The notes below the pieces were generated by a model. It was not told the origin of the DNA, ran no database searches, and saw only the letters and a program-made list of their open reading frames with translations. A program made the translations under genes and the position numbers. A stretch of DNA of 64,000 nt from positions 62,001 through 126,000 of the forward strand of contig CAZAAW010000007.1 in NCBI GenBank assembly GCA_964483325.1, read 5' to 3'. Position 1 is the first letter of the stretch. Each line of letters opens with the position of its first letter. Origin of the DNA: CAZAAW01 sp964483325. GTDB taxonomy: Bacteria; Pseudomonadota; Alphaproteobacteria; Rhizobiales; Kaistiaceae. Below are positions 59,123 to 64,000 of the stretch, piece by piece.

Positions 59123-59842
59123 TCACTCGGCGGCGGTGGGCTGTGCCTCCAGCGGCGCGCCGGCGATCGGCGTCGCCTCCACCGTCGCATCCGGCAGGAT
59201 GGCTGCGGCGCGCGGCAGGAACTTGCAGATGACGCTACCCGGGACGGCACCGGCGGGGCCCGAGAACCGGCCGCGGCGGCCGGTGGCGGCGACCACCATG
59301 GCGACGACATCGCCCTTGCCGGAGAGCACCGGCCCGCCGCTCATGCCGGGAAAGGCGCGGCGGTCGAGCAGCACCAGCTCGGGCCACTGGCTGACGGTGC
59401 GCAGGCCACTGACGACATGGCCGCCCATCTGCACGAATTCGCGCCCGTAGGGATGGCCGATCATCTTCACCGGCAGGCCGATCGGCGGCGTCTCGCAGGA
59501 CAGCGGCGAGATCGCCAAGAGGGCGGTGTTGGTGACGTCGACGATGGCGAGGTCGACATTGGGATCGGTGGCGCGCACGATGCCGATCTGGGCGCGGCCG
59601 CGGTCGTCCTTGACGGTGACCTGCTTGTCCTCCGCCACCAGATGCGCCGCCGTCAGGATGATGCCCTGGCGGATCTGCACCCCGGCGCCGATATGCCCGT
59701 CGGTCAGACGGGTGATGGTCACCGTCGAGCCGGCGATATCGGTTTCATTGGCCGCAACAAGCGTCGGCGCAGCAGCGCCCAGCGCCGCCATGACGGCGGC
59801 GACGATGACGGTCGACCAGCGTCCCATCTCAACCTGCAGCAT
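59123..59842 (-). CDS. Secreted trypsin-like serine protease
   Basis: A 239-residue exported protein with an N-terminal signal segment (residues about 8-31) and a chymotrypsin fold. The triad is H67 (LTAAHLV), D97 (PNVDLAIVDV) and S168 (FPGMSGGPVLS). The usual G-D-S-G-G is G-M-S-G-G, as in HtrA-like and other bacterial members. There is no PDZ domain. The ATG at 59842 has AGAAGGAG 7 bases upstream, stronger than the ATG at 59827. It is probably a periplasmic protease with unknown target. Confidence 0.87.
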   Translation of the reverse strand: MLQVEMGRWSTVIVAAVMAALGAAAPTLVAANETDIAGSTVTITRLTDGHIGAGVQIRQGIILTAAHLVAEDKQVTVKDDRGRAQIGIVRATDPNVDLAIVDVTNTALLAISPLSCETPPIGLPVKMIGHPYGREFVQMGGHVVSGLRTVSQWPELVLLDRRAFPGMSGGPVLSGKGDVVAMVVAATGRRGRFSGPAGAVPGSVICKFLPRAAAILPDATVEATPIAGAPLEAQPTAAE

Positions 59843-60014
59843 TGGAAGGCTCCTTCTGCGAGCTTATGCCTCTGGCATCTGAATGCAATGGGCATGCCGT
59901 AGGCTGCATTGGCTTCTTTCCTGACGATACGCACAGTTTTCACGCCGGGTGCGGCGCACAATGACGCGGCCGAGCGTGTAGAAGGAGGCGCCAGGACCAT
60001 GCAGGGGGGGCGCA

Positions 60015-60809
60015 ATGCACATCGTGAGGGCCAACGGCATTCGCCTGTCCGTCGCCGTGACCGGTCCGGCGGGCGCGCCGGCGATCGTTTTCTCCAATCC
60101 CCTGGGAACGGACCTGCGCATCTGGGAACCGTTGCTTGCCCATATGCCGGCGGCCCGCCGCCTGGTGCGCTACGACAAGCGCGGCCATGGCCTTTCCGAT
60201 GACGGGCCGTCGCCGATAACCCTCGACGACCATGTCGACGACCTCCTCGGCATCCTCGATGCCCTGGGGATCGACAAGGCCTTTGTCGTCGGCGCCTCGC
60301 TCGGCGGCATGATCGCCCAGGGCATTGCCGCCCGGGCGCCCGACCGCGTCACCGGCATCGCGCTCATCGGCACGGCGCATCGCATCGGCACGGCGGAAGG
60401 CTGGAGCGAGCGCATCCGGGTGATCGAGACGGGCGGCCTCGCAGCGGTCGCCGACGGCACCATGGAGCGCTGGTTTTCCCCAGCCTATCGAGCCACCCAC
60501 GCCGATCAGGTGATCGGCTGGCGCAATCTCGTCCTGCGCGGCGGCGTCACCGGTTATCTCCGCTCCTGCGCCGTCCTGCGTGATGCCGATATCGGTGCTG
60601 CGACGCAAACCATCAAGGTGCCGGCGCTCGCCCTCTGCGGGTCGCTCGACCCGACGGTGCCGCCCGAGGCGGCGCGCGCCACCGCCGAGCTGATCGCCGG
60701 CGCCCGGTTCTCGGTTCTCGACGGTCTGGCGCATATGGCGATCGTCGAGGCGCCGGACCGCGTTGCTGCGGCTCTTCTTCCCTTCATGGATCGGCCCGCA
60801 GCCGGCTGA
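60015..60809 (+). CDS. pcaD: Alpha/beta hydrolase, 3-oxoadipate enol-lactonase-like
   Basis: A 264-residue hydrolase following the PcaD plan: FSNPLGTDLRIWEPL, LVRYDKRGHGLSD, nucleophile elbow GASLGG (near residue 95) and GLAHMAIVEAP with the catalytic His. PcaD opens 3-oxoadipate enol-lactone in the protocatechuate branch. No other pca gene is nearby, so the true substrate may differ. GGGGGG lies just before the ATG. The fhs gene follows 44 bases later on the same strand. Confidence 0.8.
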   Translation: MHIVRANGIRLSVAVTGPAGAPAIVFSNPLGTDLRIWEPLLAHMPAARRLVRYDKRGHGLSDDGPSPITLDDHVDDLLGILDALGIDKAFVVGASLGGMIAQGIAARAPDRVTGIALIGTAHRIGTAEGWSERIRVIETGGLAAVADGTMERWFSPAYRATHADQVIGWRNLVLRGGVTGYLRSCAVLRDADIGAATQTIKVPALALCGSLDPTVPPEAARATAELIAGARFSVLDGLAHMAIVEAPDRVAAALLPFMDRPAAG

Positions 60810-60853
60810 TCCCCTCCCTTTCTTCGCACAGCGCGGCAGGAGACCCGACCGTC

Positions 60854-62515
60854 ATGGACGACCGCAGCCCCATGCCACCGATCAAGCCTATCACCGAGGT
60901 GGCCGACGAGGTCGGCATCCCCGAGGACGCCGTCGAGCCATACGGTAGAACCAAGGCGAAGATCTCCGGCGCCTACCTAGCGACCCTTGCCGACCGCCCG
61001 AAGGGCAAGCTGATCCTGATGACGGCGATCAATCCGACCAAGGCGGGGGAGGGCAAGACGACCACCTCCATCGGCCTCGGCGATGCGATGAACCGGATCG
61101 GCTGCAGGACGATCATCGCCCTGCGCGAGCCCAGCCTCGGCCCCTGCTTCGGCCAGAAAGGCGGCGCCACCGGCGGCGGCATGGCGCAGCTGGTGCCCGC
61201 CAACGACATCAACCTGCACTTCACCGGCGATTTCCACGCCATCACCACGGCGCACAATCTGCTGGCGGCGCTGCTCGACAATCACATCCACTGGGGCAAT
61301 TCGCTCGGCATCGACCCGCGGCGGGTGTTCTGGCCACGCGTCGTCGACATGAACGACCGGACGCTGCGGGACATGGTCATCGGCCTTGGCGGGACCGGCA
61401 ACGGCGTGCCGCGCGAGGCGCGCTTCGACATCACCGCGGCGTCGGAGATCATGGCCGTCCTCTGCCTGGCGCGCGACCTGGCCGATGCGCAGGAGCGGCT
61501 CGGCCGCATCGTCGTCGCCCAGGCCTTCGACGGCCGCCTGGTCACGGCCGGCGAGCTCGGCGCGGCGCCGGCCATGGCGGCGGTGCTGCGCGATGCGCTG
61601 ATGCCCAACCTGGTGCAGACGCTGGAGCACACGCCGGCGCTGGTGCATGGCGGGCCCTTCGCCAACATCGCCCATGGCTGCAACTCGGTGATCGCCACCC
61701 GCGCCGCCCTGGCGCTGGGCGACTACGTGATCACCGAAGCCGGTTTCGGTGCCGATCTCGGCGCCGAGAAATTCCTCGACATCAAGTGCCGTCAGGCCGG
61801 GCTGTCGCCCGACATGGCCGTGGTCGTCGCCACGGTGCGGGCGCTCAAGCTGCACGGCCGGGCGAACGAGCGGACCCTGGAGCAGGAAGATCTCGGCGCG
61901 CTGCGGCTCGGCCTCGCCAACCTGCTGCGTCATGTCGAGAACCTGAAGAAATACGGCCTGCCGGTGCTGGTCGCCATCAACCGCTTCGCCACCGACAGCG
62001 ATGCCGAGCTCGCCCTTGTCGACGCGCTGTGCGTCGGTGCTGGGGTCGCAGCGGTCCGCTGCGATCACTATGCGCGCGGCGGCGCCGGTGCCGAGGATCT
62101 GGCGCGGGCCGTGGTGGCGGTGCTCGAAACGGCGCAGGCGGCGTTTCAGCCGCTCTATGCCGACGACCTGCCGCTGGTGCAGAAGATCGAGACCGTGGCG
62201 CGCGAAATCTACCGCGCCGACGGCGTCGAGCTGTCGCCGCAGGCGGCGCGGCGGCTCGCCTTGTTCGAGGAGGGCGGCTATGGCCGCCTGCCTATCTGCA
62301 TCGCCAAGACGCAATACAGCTTCTCCGCCGATCCGACCCTGGTCGGGGCGCCGACCGGTTACATGCTGCCGGTGCGCGAGGTCCGCCTGTCGGCCGGCGC
62401 CGGTTTCGTCGTCGCGGTGGCGGGAGAGATGATGACGATGCCCGGCCTGCCGCGGCATCCGGCGTCGGAGCATATCGGCCTTGGGCCGAACGGCGAGATC
62501 GTCGGGCTCCACTGA
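60854..62515 (+). CDS. fhs: Formate-tetrahydrofolate ligase
   Basis: A 553-residue enzyme that makes 10-formyl-THF from formate, THF and ATP in one-carbon metabolism. The P-loop is PTKAGEGKTTTSIGLGD. The family stretch EPSLGPCFGQKGGATGGG is intact, as are FTGDFHAITTAHNLLAALLDNH, EAGFGADLGAEKF and the C-terminal TMPGLPRHPASEHI. The length is normal (about 555). The start is ATG 60854; a second ATG 18 bases on is possible. It is not beside folD or purU in this window. Confidence 0.96.
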   Translation: MDDRSPMPPIKPITEVADEVGIPEDAVEPYGRTKAKISGAYLATLADRPKGKLILMTAINPTKAGEGKTTTSIGLGDAMNRIGCRTIIALREPSLGPCFGQKGGATGGGMAQLVPANDINLHFTGDFHAITTAHNLLAALLDNHIHWGNSLGIDPRRVFWPRVVDMNDRTLRDMVIGLGGTGNGVPREARFDITAASEIMAVLCLARDLADAQERLGRIVVAQAFDGRLVTAGELGAAPAMAAVLRDALMPNLVQTLEHTPALVHGGPFANIAHGCNSVIATRAALALGDYVITEAGFGADLGAEKFLDIKCRQAGLSPDMAVVVATVRALKLHGRANERTLEQEDLGALRLGLANLLRHVENLKKYGLPVLVAINRFATDSDAELALVDALCVGAGVAAVRCDHYARGGAGAEDLARAVVAVLETAQAAFQPLYADDLPLVQKIETVAREIYRADGVELSPQAARRLALFEEGGYGRLPICIAKTQYSFSADPTLVGAPTGYMLPVREVRLSAGAGFVVAVAGEMMTMPGLPRHPASEHIGLGPNGEIVGLH

Positions 62516-62593
62516 GGCGCGTTGCGGCGGCGGGCGCGGCACCCTATCTCCTGGTGTCGGCCTGTCTGCCGCAATCTGACGGAAAAAGCGACG

Positions 62594-62938
62594 ATGCTGG
62601 TCTTGCTGGTGCGCCTTGTCGGGCTGGGTTTCCTGGCTGCGGCGCTGGTGACCATCGTCATCGACGGGGCGCGCTCCATCGCGGTATCGTCGCTCACCAT
62701 GACGCCGCTCGGCACCACCTGGTTCACGCTCAGCCCCAATTCGCTCGGCGCCTTCCAGACCTTCATCCAGCGCAGCGTCGAGCCGACGGTCGGCCATTGG
62801 GTGTGGAATCCGCTCATCCAGTGGGTCCTGCTGCGGCCGACCTGGCTGGTCCTGGCGGTCGTCGCGGTCGGGCTGCTGCTGTTGCCGCGCCGCCTGCGCC
62901 GCCACCGTCCGGCCGTTCCGCGCTGGGAAAGAGGCTGA
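62594..62938 (+). CDS. Small membrane protein of unknown function
   Basis: A 114-residue protein with two membrane helices, at about 2-22 and 79-99. A loop of about 55 residues lies between them (PLGTTWFTLSPNSLGAFQTF and HWVWNPLIQW). The end is basic, RRLRRHRPAVPRW. Proteins of this layout are common in rhizobia and have no known function. The ATG at 62594 is preferred because the helix begins there. It lies between fhs and msrA on the same strand. Confidence 0.72.
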   Translation: MLVLLVRLVGLGFLAAALVTIVIDGARSIAVSSLTMTPLGTTWFTLSPNSLGAFQTFIQRSVEPTVGHWVWNPLIQWVLLRPTWLVLAVVAVGLLLLPRRLRRHRPAVPRWERG

Positions 62939-62964
62939 CGCGTTCTCACCGAAAGGAGAGCATG

Positions 62965-63630
62965 ATGAATCTCTTCGATATCCTCGGCAGCAAGAAGCTG
63001 AGCCTGCCGACCCCCGAGGAAGCGCTGCCGGGCCGCCCCGACGCCATCCCCACCGCCGAAACGCATTTCGTCAGCGGCCGGGCTCTCAAGCCGCCTTATC
63101 CGGCGGGGATCGAGACGGCGCTGTTCGGCCTCGGCTGCTTCTGGGGTGCGGAGAAGGCCTTCTGGAAGCGCGACGGCGTCTATGTCACGGCGGTCGGCTA
63201 TGCCGGCGGCTTCACGCCCAATCCGACCTATCGCGAGGTCTGCAGCGGCGCCACCGGCCACAATGAGGTGGTCCTGGTCGCGTTCGACCCCAAGGTCGTC
63301 AGCTATGGCGAACTGGTGAAGCTGTTCTTCGAAAGCCACGACCCGACGCAGGGCATGCGCCAGGGCGCCGATGTCGGCACGCAGTACCGCTCCGCCATCT
63401 ACGTCGCCGACGCCGCCCAGCGCGCCACGGCCGAGGCGGCACTGAAATCCTATGATGCCGCCCTGAAGGCCCGCGGCTACGGCCCGATCACCACGGAAAT
63501 CGTCGACCGGCCGGAATTCTACTTCGCCGAGGACTACCACCAGCAATATCTGGCGAAGAATCCCGACGGCTATTGCGGCCTCGGCGGCACCGGCGTCGCG
63601 TGCCAGATCGGTACGGGCGTCGCAGCCTAG
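62965..63630 (+). CDS. msrA: Peptide methionine (S)-S-oxide reductase MsrA
   Basis: A 221-residue MsrA that repairs oxidised methionine. The catalytic motif is GCFWGAEKAFW near residue 58, followed by AVGYAGGFTPNPTYREVCSG and EFYFAEDYHQQYL. Two C-terminal cysteines (YCGLGGTGVAC) act as recycling cysteines. AGGAG lies 6 bases before the ATG at 62965; the ATG three bases earlier is possible. The N-terminal extension of about 50 residues is usual for the longer MsrA type. Its stop overlaps the convergent mepA stop. Confidence 0.95.
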   Translation: MNLFDILGSKKLSLPTPEEALPGRPDAIPTAETHFVSGRALKPPYPAGIETALFGLGCFWGAEKAFWKRDGVYVTAVGYAGGFTPNPTYREVCSGATGHNEVVLVAFDPKVVSYGELVKLFFESHDPTQGMRQGADVGTQYRSAIYVADAAQRATAEAALKSYDAALKARGYGPITTEIVDRPEFYFAEDYHQQYLAKNPDGYCGLGGTGVACQIGTGVAA

Positions 63631-64000
63631 CGGTCGGGACGCGCCCGGGGCAGGGGGACGCCGGCGATGGCGGCCTGCGCCTCGCCCGGCTCCATCCCGG
63701 CGGTCAGGACGGCGGCGCAGGCGCCCGGAAGGTCACTGAGCGTCAGCGGCGGCGGTGGCCGATAGGGCCGCTGCGGCCGCTCCGGTGGCGGCGGCTTCGG
63801 TTTGAACCAGGAGGCGAGCTCGGCGCCGCAGCCGTCGCCGGGCGGCGGCGCCGCCTGGTTGACGCAACCGGCCATGCCCTGCGGGCAACGCAGGCGCACA
63901 TGGATATGGTCGTCATGGCCGGCCCAGGGCCGGACCTTGCGCAGCCATGCCGTGTCGGTGCCGGCGCTGCGGCAGAGCAGCTGCTTGATGGCGGCGCTGA
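63627..64000 (-). CDS. mepA: Penicillin-insensitive murein endopeptidase MepA, C-terminal part (cut by window edge)
   Basis: The last 124 residues of a reverse-strand gene that continues past the right edge. The conserved zinc-site stretch RKVRPWAGHDDHIHVRLRCP-type sequence has the LAS-peptidase histidines. CVNQAAPPPGDGCGAELASW follows, as in MepA, which cleaves peptide cross-links in peptidoglycan. A Pro-rich linker and a helical tail end the protein. Its TAG stop overlaps the msrA TAG by two bases on the opposite strand. Confidence 0.87.
   Translation of the reverse strand, partial: SAAIKQLLCRSAGTDTAWLRKVRPWAGHDDHIHVRLRCPQGMAGCVNQAAPPPGDGCGAELASWFKPKPPPPERPQRPYRPPPPLTLSDLPGACAAVLTAGMEPGEAQAAIAGVPLPRARPDR

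Noticed and set aside
60977..62905. Reverse-strand frame of 642 codons
   Set aside because: It is antisense to fhs and the small membrane protein gene, with Arg/Gln/Asp-rich translation typical of high-GC shadows.

Overview
The window is gene-dense, very GC-rich chromosomal DNA. Most genes are tightly spaced or overlap by 1-4 bases, and several use GTG or TTG starts. ATP-type PEP carboxykinase, CbtA/CbtB, Fhs, MepA, PQQ dehydrogenase, an AbrB-family membrane protein and many solute-binding ABC systems together suggest an alphaproteobacterium, probably of the Hyphomicrobiales (Rhizobiales). This is inferred from gene content only. No rRNA, tRNA, CRISPR array, transposase or phage gene was recognised.

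Layout. 1-3.6 kb: truncated alpha/beta hydrolase, XRE-cupin regulator, and a nitrilase-superfamily amidase plus metal-dependent amidohydrolase pair. 3.6-7.3 kb: secreted caspase-like protein, short MltG-like protein, quinone oxidoreductase, then a 98-bp double-palindrome repeat. 7.4-21.3 kb: one long co-directional block of GntR regulator, TIGR04076 protein, aldo/keto reductase, M14 carboxypeptidase, peptide-type ABC transporter, and HyuA with two HyuB paralogues. This looks like uptake and hydrolysis of a peptide- or cyclic-amide-type compound. 21.4-23.3 kb: two paralogous proteins of unknown function in lower-GC DNA. 23.4-27.6 kb: LysR regulator divergent from a cluster of two acetyltransferase-like proteins, a cysteine hydrolase, a 60-residue protein and a methyltransferase. 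28-37 kb: beta-helix protein, two MarR regulators, AbrB-family protein, CbtAB, PckA, a second caspase-like protein and a PatB-type aminotransferase.

37.1-47.4 kb is the most distinctive region. Three paralogous UgpB-like binding proteins are interleaved with two GpdQ-like metallophosphoesterases. Two permeases, an MptpB/LipA-type phosphatase and one MalK/UgpC-type ATPase follow. Two PHO-box-like sites (11 of 14 consensus positions each) lie in the only two sizeable non-coding gaps, so I read it as a phosphate-starvation locus for importing and dephosphorylating phosphodiesters.

47.4-57.4 kb: a PQQ dehydrogenase carrying the lanthanide-type Asp but lacking the vicinal cysteines, a periplasmic binding protein overlapping a large sensor kinase, two degenerate GNAT paralogues, a small secreted protein, and a receiver-kinase/OmpR pair. 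57.5-64 kb: AAC(6')-like acetyltransferase, SBF-like transporter, trypsin-like protease, PcaD-like hydrolase, Fhs, small membrane protein, MsrA and the C-terminal end of MepA.
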